Source: Bacteroidales bacterium UBA3843 (GTDB lineage Bacteria > Bacteroidota > Bacteroidia > Bacteroidales > Paludibacteraceae). Taken from it: a DNA stretch of 64,000 nucleotides. The position numbers were made by a program, and so were the translations under genes. Location: assembly GCA_002392745.1 (NCBI GenBank), contig DGHR01000012.1, positions 69,636 to 133,635 on the forward strand, in the 5' to 3' direction. Positions within the stretch are counted from its first letter, which is position 1, and every line of letters starts with the position of its first letter. The notes under the pieces were generated by a model, which saw nothing but the letters and a program-made list of their open reading frames with translations, had not been told where the DNA came from and made no database searches. This document shows, in pieces, positions 1-7,846 of this stretch.

Positions 1-335
1 GTATCCATCATACCCGGCATAGACGCGCGTGCGCCCGAACGTACAGAAACAAGGAGCGGGTTCTTCGGATCACCGAACTTGCAGTTCATCAACTCCTCTA
101 CGTGCTTTACGGCAGCCTCTACCTCAGCGGTCAGTTCTTCTACAATCTTCTCCTGACCAACCTGGTAGTACTCGTTGCAGACCTCGGTGGTGATGGTGAA
201 TCCGGGAGGAACGGGCACGCCCACAAGGTTCATCTCCGCGCAGTTAGCACCCTTGCCGCCCAGCAGCTCACGCATTTGCGCATTACCCTCGGCTTTACCG
301 TTACCGAAGGTGTAAACTCTTTTCTTTTTGTCCAT
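1..335 (-). CDS. ppdK: Pyruvate, phosphate dikinase, N-terminal part (cut by window edge)
   Basis: Interconverts pyruvate, ATP and Pi with PEP, AMP and PPi in the cytosol. Translating the minus strand from the ATG at 335 gives MDKKKRVYTFGNGKAEGNAQ, then GGKGANCAEM, VPVPPGFTITTE and SVRSGARASMPGMMD, the start of the PPDK nucleotide-binding domain. About 111 of the usual ~900 residues are present; the rest lies left of the window. It is divergent from the membrane pyrophosphatase gene, which consumes the PPi this enzyme can make. A good promoter lies at 576-607, leaving a leader of about 235 nt that contains a perfect hairpin (403-424). Confidence 0.93.
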   Translation of the reverse strand, partial: MDKKKRVYTFGNGKAEGNAQMRELLGGKGANCAEMNLVGVPVPPGFTITTEVCNEYYQVGQEKIVEELTAEVEAAVKHVEELMNCKFGDPKNPLLVSVRSGARASMPGMMD

Positions 336-402
336 TTGGTTTAAAGTATTAATAGTGTTAGATATTGAACATTTTTTTAAGGTAACTTATCAAAATCACG
401 GG

Positions 403-424
403 ATAATATACTTGTGTATATTAT
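403..424 (-). repeat. Perfect 9-bp inverted repeat in the ppdK leader
   Basis: ATAATATAC, loop TTGT, GTATATTAT. It lies in the transcribed leader of ppdK, about 70 nt before the start codon. No U tract follows, so it is more likely an operator or mRNA-stability stem than a terminator. Function is not shown. Confidence 0.45.
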
Positions 425-575
425 AGGGTGGGTGGGATACGATATTGGTCCGATGCGCCTCCAAAACGTCCACGAAGCGTCTCTATAAAGCATTCTTTGC
501 GGCTCCCGGTTATTTTGAACAAGAGAATAACGCAAGCCTATTTGCAAAGAAAGCAACACAACGCTAATTCGTCTG

Positions 576-607
576 CAAAATTACTAAAAAATTATGACAT
601 ACGCAAA
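576..607 (-). promoter_or_regulatory. ppdK promoter
   Basis: On the minus strand TTTG (604-607) followed by CGTATGTCA, 20 nt, then TAATTTTG (576-583). It matches the Bacteroidota housekeeping promoter with the extended -33 block seen elsewhere in the window. Confidence 0.7.
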
Positions 608-684
608 TAAACGTGCAATTTTCTTAAAACTGAACCTATATTATATGTTTTACAACATAAATGATTTCAAAATGAACGTAAATA

Positions 685-716
685 TTTGCATATACCGTTC
701 AAAAGATGTATCTTTG
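685..716 (+). promoter_or_regulatory. hppA promoter
   Basis: TTTGCATAT with TTTG at 685-688, a 20-nt gap, then TATCTTTG at 709-716. The start of transcription should fall near 723, giving a leader of about 45 nt to the ATG at 769. This rules out the upstream in-frame ATG at 706, which overlaps the -7 box. Confidence 0.75.
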
Positions 717-768
717 CAGGTTGAATACGCACCAACTAAATTTACCAACCATAAAAACACAATTTCCT

Positions 769-2982
769 ATGAGTGATTTAACGACACTGATGTACATCGT
801 ATTGGGTGCATCTGTCTTAGCGCTCGGTTTTGCCTATTATTTCTACCGCTCGATGCTTGGGAAGGATGAGGGAACCGAGTTGATGAAGACCATCGCTTCG
901 CATGTTCGCAAGGGCGCGATGGCGTATTTGAAACAACAGTACAAAGTGGTGACAATCGTATTTGTTGTTCTGGCAGTGATTTTTGCCGTGATGGCTTATT
1001 TCAACCTGCAGAACGGCATAGTATGGTTCGCCTTTCTGACAGGTGGTTTCTTCTCCGGTCTGGCGGGGTTCTTCGGCATGAAGACCGCTACCTACGCCTC
1101 TGCCCGTACCGCTAATGCGGCGCGTCAGAGCCTGAACGCCGGTCTGCAAGTGGCATTCCGTAGCGGTGCTGTAATGGGTTTGACGGTAGTGGGGCTGGCA
1201 TTGCTGGACATCGCCGGATGGTTTCTGGTGCTGCAGAAGACAGGTCTCCTTGCGCTCGTGGGCGCGGATGCGGACCTTATTACTATCACTACCACGATGC
1301 TTACCTTCGGAATGGGAGCATCCACCCAGGCGCTCTTTGCACGTGTGGGCGGCGGTATTTACACGAAAGCCGCAGACGTAGGTGCCGACCTGGTGGGCAA
1401 GACCGAATACAACATACCTGAGGACGACCCTCGCAACCCGGCCACCATTGCCGATAACGTGGGCGATAACGTGGGTGACGTAGCCGGCATGGGTGCCGAC
1501 CTGTATGAAAGCTACGCCGGTTCCATCCTCGCCACCATGGCTCTTGGAGCATCCGCATTCGCCACATCGGCTGTCGAAGGCATGCAGTTGAAGGCGGTAT
1601 TGGCGCCTTCACTCATTGCTGCCTGCGGTGTTTTGCTAAGTATCATCGGTATCTATCTGGTGAAGACCAAAGAGGGTGCCGGAATGAAAGAGCTGCTGCG
1701 CGCGCTGAGTATCGGCACGAACACGGCGGCTTGTCTAATAGCCGTTGCCACGTTCGGTATTTTTGCCTGGCTGTTTGGCACAGAGACCAACCAATGGTGG
1801 CAGGTATCACTGTCGGTAGTAGTAGGACTGCTGGCCGGCGTGATTATCGGTCAGAGCACGGAATACTATACCTCGCAAAGCTACAAACCGACGCAGAAAG
1901 TGAGCGAGAGCTCGCAGACAGGCCCTGCCACCGTTATTATCAGCGGACTCGGATTAGGAATGCTGTCAACGGCAGTACCCGTAATCACTGTCGGTGTGGC
2001 GATTATCCTGGCCTATCTCTGCGCGAACGGATTCCATGTGGAATTCAGTGCGGAGAACCTCTCGATGGGTCTTTACGGAATAGGCATCGCCGCTGTAGGA
2101 ATGCTCTCTACGCTCGGAATCACGTTGGCCACCGACGCATACGGACCTATAGCCGATAACGCCGGAGGAAATGCCGAGATGAGCGGATTGCCCGCCGAAG
2201 TGCGTCAACGCACGGACGCGTTGGATGCGCTCGGAAACACCACTGCCGCGACCGGTAAAGGATTTGCTATCGGTTCCGCCGCACTGACTGCACTCGCGCT
2301 TCTCGCTTCGTATGTAGAGGAAATCAAGATTGCGCTGATTCGCACCGGCGAGGCATTGCCAAACGGCGTAGCGGCCGCCCAAGCAACCCTCGTAGATTTC
2401 ATGGATGCGTACAACGTGAATCTCATGAACCCGATTGTACTGGTAGGTATATTCATCGGCTCGATGATGGCGTTCCTGTTCTGCGGACTGACTATGAACG
2501 CAGTAGGCCGCGCCGCGCAGAAGATGGTAGAAGAAGTACGTCGCCAATTCCAGACTATCAAAGGCATCCTGGAAGGCAAAGCCGATCCGGATTACGCCCG
2601 CTGTGTAGCAATCTCTACAAGGGGTGCGCAACGCGAGATGCTGCTGCCATCTATTCTGGCGATAATCGTACCGATTATCACGGGTCTTGTGCTCGGTGTA
2701 GCCGGTGTATTAGGTCTGCTGATAGGCGGTCTGGCAACCGGATTTGTACTGGCAGTCTTCATGGCCAATGCAGGCGGTGCTTGGGACAATGCCAAGAAAT
2801 ATGTGGAGGAAGGCCATTTCGGCGGCAAAGGAAGTGACTGCCACAAGGCTACCGTAGTCGGTGACACAGTGGGTGACCCCTTCAAGGACACATCGGGTCC
2901 GTCGCTGAATATCCTGATTAAGCTGATGTCGATGGTCAGCATTGTAATGGCCGGTCTGACAGTGACCTACCATTTGCTCTAA
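769..2982 (+). CDS. hppA: K+-dependent membrane-bound pyrophosphatase (ion pump)
   Basis: Hydrolyses PPi at the cytoplasmic face and pumps Na+ and/or H+ across the inner membrane. The 737-residue protein is rich in membrane helices and carries the family substrate-site motifs DVGADLVGKTE (about residue 203), DNVGDNVGD (229) and, near the C-terminus, GDTVGDPFKDTSGP (about 698). Around residue 488 it reads GNTTAATGKG; the Ala after GNTT, in place of Lys, marks the K+-dependent branch. Relatives in gut Bacteroidota pump both Na+ and H+, which is plausible here but not proved. The start at 769 was chosen because the promoter -7 box covers the earlier ATG at 706. A terminator follows at 3004. Confidence 0.95.
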   Translation: MSDLTTLMYIVLGASVLALGFAYYFYRSMLGKDEGTELMKTIASHVRKGAMAYLKQQYKVVTIVFVVLAVIFAVMAYFNLQNGIVWFAFLTGGFFSGLAGFFGMKTATYASARTANAARQSLNAGLQVAFRSGAVMGLTVVGLALLDIAGWFLVLQKTGLLALVGADADLITITTTMLTFGMGASTQALFARVGGGIYTKAADVGADLVGKTEYNIPEDDPRNPATIADNVGDNVGDVAGMGADLYESYAGSILATMALGASAFATSAVEGMQLKAVLAPSLIAACGVLLSIIGIYLVKTKEGAGMKELLRALSIGTNTAACLIAVATFGIFAWLFGTETNQWWQVSLSVVVGLLAGVIIGQSTEYYTSQSYKPTQKVSESSQTGPATVIISGLGLGMLSTAVPVITVGVAIILAYLCANGFHVEFSAENLSMGLYGIGIAAVGMLSTLGITLATDAYGPIADNAGGNAEMSGLPAEVRQRTDALDALGNTTAATGKGFAIGSAALTALALLASYVEEIKIALIRTGEALPNGVAAAQATLVDFMDAYNVNLMNPIVLVGIFIGSMMAFLFCGLTMNAVGRAAQKMVEEVRRQFQTIKGILEGKADPDYARCVAISTRGAQREMLLPSILAIIVPIITGLVLGVAGVLGLLIGGLATGFVLAVFMANAGGAWDNAKKYVEEGHFGGKGSDCHKATVVGDTVGDPFKDTSGPSLNILIKLMSMVSIVMAGLTVTYHLL

Positions 2983-3003
2983 TGCTTCATCGCAATCCTA
3001 TTA

Positions 3004-3034
3004 AAAACGGCCGCTCCGAAAGGGCGGTCGTTTT
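3004..3034 (+). terminator. Rho-independent terminator after hppA
   Basis: A stem of about 13 bp, AAAACGGCCGCTC paired with GGGCGGTCGTTTT around a CGAAA loop, 21 nt after the hppA stop. A-rich on the left and T-rich on the right, so it could also act for leftward transcription. Confidence 0.75.
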
Positions 3035-3067
3035 GTGAGTTTGGTCTGTACGTATCCAGCAGGCCAA

Positions 3068-3691
3068 TCAGCGAATAAAATGCATCGGTTGCCAAGGCTC
3101 ACGCTCGGGCAGGGCAGGGGAATTCTCTCCACGTAGTCCACGAAGCATCCATGCGAGGTTGTGCGCCAGTGTGCGCATGGTCTGCATGCCCTCAGTGTCC
3201 AGCGCTGCCTGCCTCGGTTCGCGGCCGTACGCAATATTCCAGTATTGCGAGGTAGCCAGCGGCATATTCATCATCTGCAGCGGCATCTGCAGCGCCTCAA
3301 AGGCGGCAGTGGCTCCTCCTCTCCGGCAGATGGTGACAACCGCCGCCGGTTTGTTCTGCAACTGCGCACCATTGCTAAAAAACGCCCGCTGCATGACGGA
3401 GAGCAAAGCGCCGTTGGGCTGACCGTAATAGACTGGGGAACCGAACACAAAACCGTCCGATTCGGCAAATTTAGCCGATATACGGTTGCAAACATCGTCG
3501 TCAAACACACACTGACCGTTACCTTTGGTCTTGCAAACGCCGCAGGCTATGCATCCACGAACGGGATTGTTGCCAATCCATACAATTTCAGTGTCTATAC
3601 CTTCCGTTTGGAGCGTTCCGGCAATCTCGTTTAGTGCCGTAAAGGTGTTGCCGCTTTTGTGCGGACTACCATTAATCAGGAGAACTTTCAT
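3068..3691 (-). CDS. Flavodoxin-family NAD(P)H-dependent oxidoreductase
   Basis: A 207-residue cytosolic flavoprotein of the NADPH-dependent FMN reductase / iron-sulfur flavoprotein type. It opens with MKVLLINGSPHKSGNT, the FMN-phosphate loop of a flavodoxin fold, and has GSPVYYGQPNGAL around residue 85, the second flavin loop. Between them CIACGVC followed by a further Cys (residues about 47-61) is the cysteine cluster common in this family, which may hold a cluster or serve in redox chemistry. The substrate is unknown. Convergent with hppA; the C-terminal tail is Pro/Arg rich and probably disordered. Confidence 0.85.
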   Translation of the reverse strand: MKVLLINGSPHKSGNTFTALNEIAGTLQTEGIDTEIVWIGNNPVRGCIACGVCKTKGNGQCVFDDDVCNRISAKFAESDGFVFGSPVYYGQPNGALLSVMQRAFFSNGAQLQNKPAAVVTICRRGGATAAFEALQMPLQMMNMPLATSQYWNIAYGREPRQAALDTEGMQTMRTLAHNLAWMLRGLRGENSPALPEREPWQPMHFIR

Positions 3692-3774
3692 ATTATATCA
3701 ATACTATTACAGCCCGTTTGACAGGGCTTGATAAAACTTGTTCAAATCCTTTTCCCCAGCGGCGGAGAAAGAGG

Positions 3775-4692
3775 CTAGTGTGTACCCATTGCCAGGCATA
3801 TCAACCCGGCCATGATTCCCAGCATACACAGGACTTTTTTCCAAGGGTCCTTTTCTTTCAAGAACAACAAGCCGTAGCCGAAACCGATAATCGCTCCTCC
3901 GCGGCGGATAGTGCTTACTACGGCAATCAGCGATTCCGGGTCCTGCAACGCCAACATATACACATTGTCGCTAATGACGAGAAAAACCGATATCAGCGGA
4001 ATAGCAAGCAGCGACAAGCTATTTCCGGAACTCCTGAACACGGGACGGGTGGAGTGTAGACGATGGTGAATAGCACACAAGGCAGTCATCATAACCGCCT
4101 GGTAAAGCGTGTAATAGACCTGTACCGCGTTATGGTCGAACTGCCGCATCATATATTTGTCGTACAAGCCGGAACACGATCCAATCAAAATAGCCAATGC
4201 CAGGAATACATAATACCGCCTATCGGCCCGGCTCTGTGTATGGAAACCGGATGTCTTGAGAGAGAAAACGAAGATACTGCCGATTGCCAGCGTCACACCC
4301 ACCCATTGCCATAGGTTGAGGCGCTCGCCGAAGAGCGCCATCGCACCTAACAACGTCCACATAGGACGAGTGGCCTGCCAAGGGCTCACGACCGAGATAG
4401 GCAAATGCTTGAGCGAGAAATAGGCGCAGACCCAACTGCTCAGGACGATAACCGATTTGACAACCGTCAACAGGTGCCCGCGCCAACTCATTGCAGGCAC
4501 ATAGAACGGAGTGGCTTGCATCCACTCCGGCGCTATCCGTGATAACAAGAGCGGGACAATCAATATTCCGGACGAGATAAGCACACTCGCCGTCAGTACA
4601 TCCACCACGCTGTTATCGCGCAGAGCAATCTTCTTGCTGATATCATAGAACCCCAGACAAAAGGCTGAGACAAAGGCTAGCAGAACCCACAT
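3775..4692 (-). CDS. EamA/DMT-family inner-membrane transporter
   Basis: 305 residues with about ten hydrophobic segments, the size and pattern of drug/metabolite transporter proteins made of two five-helix EamA repeats. The N-terminal repeat contains the typical helix run LKHLPISVVSPWQATRP and ALFGERLNLWQWVGVTL, where a conserved Glu follows the re-entrant segment. The second repeat ends with GYGLLFLKEKDPWKKVL. The substrate cannot be read from sequence. It is 15 nt downstream of the DUF2851 gene and probably co-transcribed with it and the ligase gene above. Confidence 0.85.
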   Translation of the reverse strand: MWVLLAFVSAFCLGFYDISKKIALRDNSVVDVLTASVLISSGILIVPLLLSRIAPEWMQATPFYVPAMSWRGHLLTVVKSVIVLSSWVCAYFSLKHLPISVVSPWQATRPMWTLLGAMALFGERLNLWQWVGVTLAIGSIFVFSLKTSGFHTQSRADRRYYVFLALAILIGSCSGLYDKYMMRQFDHNAVQVYYTLYQAVMMTALCAIHHRLHSTRPVFRSSGNSLSLLAIPLISVFLVISDNVYMLALQDPESLIAVVSTIRRGGAIIGFGYGLLFLKEKDPWKKVLCMLGIMAGLICLAMGTH

Positions 4693-4707
4693 ACAGCAAT
4701 CAACAGA

Positions 4708-5964
4708 TTAGAATAGTTTGAGCTGTTTTTGCTCGAAAATCTTATAGCCCACCTCGCAGTTGATACACTCGTGGTGCTGGCAATAATTTTGGTACAGGTG
4801 CAACAGGGCCTGGGTGTCAGCAGCCGTCTTTGCCTCTTGACCCAGCAGCCGCCATAAGCGGATAATACTATTGTCCTCTGCACCGATTTGTTGCATCAAC
4901 GCCATGATTTCCTCCGCCTGTCCCGTATATTGCAGTCCGGAGCCCTTCCGGTGATGCATGGCATACGCGTATTTATAGGGAATAACGGTGTTGATGAGCA
5001 GTATCTCTATCGAGGCCCGTCCTAACGGAGCCACTGCACCCGGCTGCAGCGTAAAGAGCTCCACCAATTCGTTGAGGCTGTTGCGCTCGAGTATCCCGGA
5101 CAGCAGGAACTCGGATTGGTATAGTAATTGGGCAAATTGCCGGATACGCAGCTCCGGGCTGTTCTGAGGCCGTATGCGCGCATGTTTCCATATCCCGGCA
5201 TCCAACGGGGTAAGAGAGAACTTGGCTTGCAAGAAGGTGTATTCTTTATAAAGCGGGTCCTGAGGCTGCAACAAGCCGGATTGACCGAGCAGGATAGCAG
5301 TGAGCTGTGTCAGGCTATTGCGGTGTTTTTGCAAACACGAGAGCGGTGTGGTGATAGCCAGTTGCTCGAACGGAACACTATTGGTGTGGAAACCGAAATT
5401 GCGTGCCAGCGATATATATAAGGCATGTTCCCAACTATTGTGAGTGATGTCCAGCAATCTGCTGATGGATTCCCGTTTGCATTCCAATCGTTTGCGTAGC
5501 AGCGTATTGCGCCATCCTTGACTCAACAGTCCCGGCTCATGCAGCAGTTGTTCTGCACAACCAATGCGGTTCCGGGCACTATCCATTTGTTGCGCTTGCG
5601 CTAACAGACCGGAGACATAATCCCGGTCCGTCGGGTATTGCAGTTCGCATTGCGGCACCACATCCCCCTGCGAGTTATAAACCACCTTGTCAGCCTTACG
5701 CACTACATGCAAAATAATGTTATCGTAGGCTTTGTCCAGATGGTGGCGATGACGATACCAATCAGATGAGGCGACGTGTATCTCAATATTTCCCACCCAT
5801 TCGCGTCCGTCGATAACAATCCGTGCATGGCTGTAATCCGGCCCTGCATCGCGGTTGTGCTCTCCTACGGAGAGAATCTCCACAGGCTTGCCGTCTGTGG
5901 TCTGCTGGGCATAGCCGGCCCACAAGCAATGCTCCCATATATAATGCAGAAGTATCTCCGGCAT
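4708..5964 (-). CDS. DUF2851 family protein
   Basis: 418 residues matching the DUF2851 family of Bacteroidota: N-terminal LLHYIWEHCLW, then the conserved block GEHNRDAGPDYSHARI and GNIEIHVASSDWYRH within the first 90 residues. The GPD/ARI/GNIEIH pattern suggests a nuclease-like or nucleic-acid-processing fold, but no activity is established for the family. The C-terminus has spaced cysteines (NYCQHHECINCEVG) that could bind zinc. It starts 2 nt after the stop of the upstream acyl ligase, so the two are translated from one mRNA. Confidence 0.85.
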   Translation of the reverse strand: MPEILLHYIWEHCLWAGYAQQTTDGKPVEILSVGEHNRDAGPDYSHARIVIDGREWVGNIEIHVASSDWYRHRHHLDKAYDNIILHVVRKADKVVYNSQGDVVPQCELQYPTDRDYVSGLLAQAQQMDSARNRIGCAEQLLHEPGLLSQGWRNTLLRKRLECKRESISRLLDITHNSWEHALYISLARNFGFHTNSVPFEQLAITTPLSCLQKHRNSLTQLTAILLGQSGLLQPQDPLYKEYTFLQAKFSLTPLDAGIWKHARIRPQNSPELRIRQFAQLLYQSEFLLSGILERNSLNELVELFTLQPGAVAPLGRASIEILLINTVIPYKYAYAMHHRKGSGLQYTGQAEEIMALMQQIGAEDNSIIRLWRLLGQEAKTAADTQALLHLYQNYCQHHECINCEVGYKIFEQKQLKLF

Positions 5965-5966
5965 CG

Positions 5967-7631
5967 TTACTTGTACAGGAACCTTTTGATGGATTTCTTC
6001 GGGGTTTTCTCAAACGGTTTCTCCTGGACTTCGATATTCGACACCTTGCTGTAGGAAGGAATCAGGTTATTCAGTTTTTCCAAATTCTCCTTCATGATTT
6101 TCTCTATCTCCTCCAGCGTCATTCGTTTGGTCAGTGTCTCGTCTGGGAATACCAGCGCAACCAGTTTTCCTTCACGTTCGATGACAAGCGATTCGCTTAC
6201 CGCCTCCTGGTTGTTCAGCTTATCCTCAATCTCTTCGGGATAGATATTCTGTCCACTCGCACCCAGAATCATCGTTTTAGAGCGACCTTTGATAAAGATG
6301 TTCTGCTTTTTATCCATACATCCCAAATCACCGGTACGCATCCAACCGTCTTCGGTAAACACGGCACTGGTCGCTTCGGGATTTTTGTAATAACCGAGCA
6401 TCACGTTCTCGCCCTTCACTTCTATCTCGCCAATGCCTTCCGCATTCGGTTCGGCAATGCGAACCTGCATATTCATTACAGGCACGCCTCCGGAACGGGC
6501 TTTGAAGTATTTAGGCGGGTTGCCGCCAATCAGCGGCCCGCACTCCGTCATACCATAGCCGATAGAGAGCGGGAAATGGATATCCATCAGGCATTTTTCC
6601 ACAATCGGATTCATTGCCGCACCGCCGCATATGAAATATCGCAACTGTCCTCCGAAAGCGCTCTTTAATGCTGATTTGACACGGCTTTTGATAATGCTGC
6701 CTATGCCCGGGATATGCCACAATGTGCGGATGGCCCATTTGCTGAGTGTCGGGTCCAGATTCTTCTTGTAAATCTTCTCTATTACCAGCGGCACTGTAAC
6801 CACCAAGTAGGGTTGCACGTCTTTGAGCGCTTTGAGCAATATACTCGGAGTAGGAGATTTGGTCAGGAAATAGATATGTGTACCCGAACAGAGAGGGTAG
6901 AGCAACTCGCACACCTGGCCGAACATATGCGCTAACGGCAACATCGAGACCAAGCGCTGCCCTGGGTCAACGGGAAGCATTTTCATACCGACCTCCACAT
7001 TATTGCTCAACGAGCGTCCGTTGAGCATAACGCCCTTGGGCGAACCGGTGGAACCACTGGTATAATTAATCAAAGCCAAAGCGTCCGGATTGGCAGAGAA
7101 ATAGACATCCTCCGGTTCTATTCCATGCGGGAACTTAGCGCGGAAGGCAGCATTCAGCGCCTTCTCGTCAGGAATATTTACAGCATCGTATTCGTTCTTC
7201 TCATCCGCTTTCCGGCAATAGAGAGGACGCCAGTCCTCCAGCGACAAGACCGCTTTCATACGTGATGGCAACTTCTGTTCCTGCAACTCCTTCCATACAT
7301 ACGGGCCCACAAACAACAGCTCGGAATCGGAGTGCTCCAGCAGATGGCAGATGTCTTCTGCTTTGAAGTCCTGCAAAATGCTCACGCATACGCCCTCATA
7401 GGAAGCAATAGCCAGGTAGGCGATGGCCCAATTGGCACAGTTACGGCCAGCTAACGCAATCTTGTCGCCTTTTTTTACTCCCAGGCTCTCAAACAACGTG
7501 TGCAGGCGCAACATCTCTGTCGCTAATTCACCAAAAGTGTACTCGTGATTCTCACCGTAATCGGTCAAAGCGGGGTCGCTCCATTGGTGAGACATCACTT
7601 CGGTCAGGTACTGTAGATAATGTTTCTGCAT
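5967..7631 (-). CDS. AMP-forming long-chain acyl-CoA/ACP ligase (copy 1)
   Basis: Activates a carboxylic acid, probably a long-chain fatty acid, as acyl-AMP and transfers it to a thiol. 554 residues of the ANL superfamily: ATP loop YTSGSTGSPKGVM (about residue 189), YGMTECGPL (about 357), WMRTGDLG (about 428) and the C-terminal hinge/lysine domain ending KTPKKSIKRFLY. It is close in sequence and length to the neighbouring gene at 7847-9496, so the two are tandem duplicates. The promoter at 7654-7685 drives it with DUF2851 and the EamA gene. No signal peptide; cytosolic or membrane-associated. Acyl specificity is inferred. Confidence 0.9.
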   Translation of the reverse strand: MQKHYLQYLTEVMSHQWSDPALTDYGENHEYTFGELATEMLRLHTLFESLGVKKGDKIALAGRNCANWAIAYLAIASYEGVCVSILQDFKAEDICHLLEHSDSELLFVGPYVWKELQEQKLPSRMKAVLSLEDWRPLYCRKADEKNEYDAVNIPDEKALNAAFRAKFPHGIEPEDVYFSANPDALALINYTSGSTGSPKGVMLNGRSLSNNVEVGMKMLPVDPGQRLVSMLPLAHMFGQVCELLYPLCSGTHIYFLTKSPTPSILLKALKDVQPYLVVTVPLVIEKIYKKNLDPTLSKWAIRTLWHIPGIGSIIKSRVKSALKSAFGGQLRYFICGGAAMNPIVEKCLMDIHFPLSIGYGMTECGPLIGGNPPKYFKARSGGVPVMNMQVRIAEPNAEGIGEIEVKGENVMLGYYKNPEATSAVFTEDGWMRTGDLGCMDKKQNIFIKGRSKTMILGASGQNIYPEEIEDKLNNQEAVSESLVIEREGKLVALVFPDETLTKRMTLEEIEKIMKENLEKLNNLIPSYSKVSNIEVQEKPFEKTPKKSIKRFLYK

Positions 7632-7653
7632 AGTGGTATGTGATTTTGCGTTG

Positions 7654-7685
7654 CAAAATTACAATAATTTTTTGATATACACAAG
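7654..7685 (-). promoter_or_regulatory. Promoter of acyl ligase copy 1
   Basis: On the minus strand CTTGTGTAT (CTTG at 7682-7685), 20 nt, TAATTTTG (7654-7661). The start of transcription would be about 15 nt before the ATG. Confidence 0.65.
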
Positions 7686-7725
7686 ATTTTTTGGAAATAA
7701 ATGCTTATTTATTTCCCCAATACGC

Positions 7726-7759
7726 AAAAAAACAAGCGCGTAGCCTCCCGGTTACGCGC
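7726..7759 (-). terminator. Rho-independent terminator for acyl ligase copy 2
   Basis: Read on the minus strand: GCGCGTAACC, loop GGGA, GGCTACGCGC (10-bp stem with one G-U), then TTGTTTTTTT. It closes the transcript coming from 9496 and separates it from the copy 1 promoter. Confidence 0.8.
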
Positions 7760-7812
7760 AAGCTTTGATTCCCGAAGGAATCCATCTACTTACTCACTTA
7801 ATTATTTACAGA

Positions 7813-7838
7813 ACACTACGATGCTCCCACCGTAGTGT
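7813..7838 (-). repeat. 8-bp inverted repeat just after acyl ligase copy 2
   Basis: ACACTACG, 10-nt loop, CGTAGTGT, starting 9 nt after the stop codon on the minus strand. The following bases are only weakly T-rich; it may protect the 3' end, with the true terminator at 7726-7759. Confidence 0.5.
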
Positions 7839-7846
7839 GGGGTGCG

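Larger units (their letters stand above)
336..768. other. Divergent intergenic region between ppdK and hppA
   Basis: No credible gene in 433 bases. It holds two divergent TTTG/TAnnTTTG promoters (576-607 leftward, 685-716 rightward), the long ppdK leader, and the inverted repeat at 403-424. The short open frames here have no initiation context or recognisable protein features. Confidence 0.7.

Noticed and set aside
440..500. Relation between GGAGGCGCAT at 0.46 kb and at 15.17 kb (minus strand)
   Set aside because: Ten matching bases without further similarity on either side; chance is likely.
3104..3135. Further copy of the GC-rich palindromic repeat in the oxidoreductase C-terminus
   Set aside because: GGGCAGGGGAATTCTCTCC shares short tracts only and does not follow the arm-loop-arm order of the four accepted copies.
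3711..3728. Hairpin AGCCC-GTTTGACA-GGGCT as terminator for the EamA gene
   Set aside because: Only five base pairs and no U tract in either direction.
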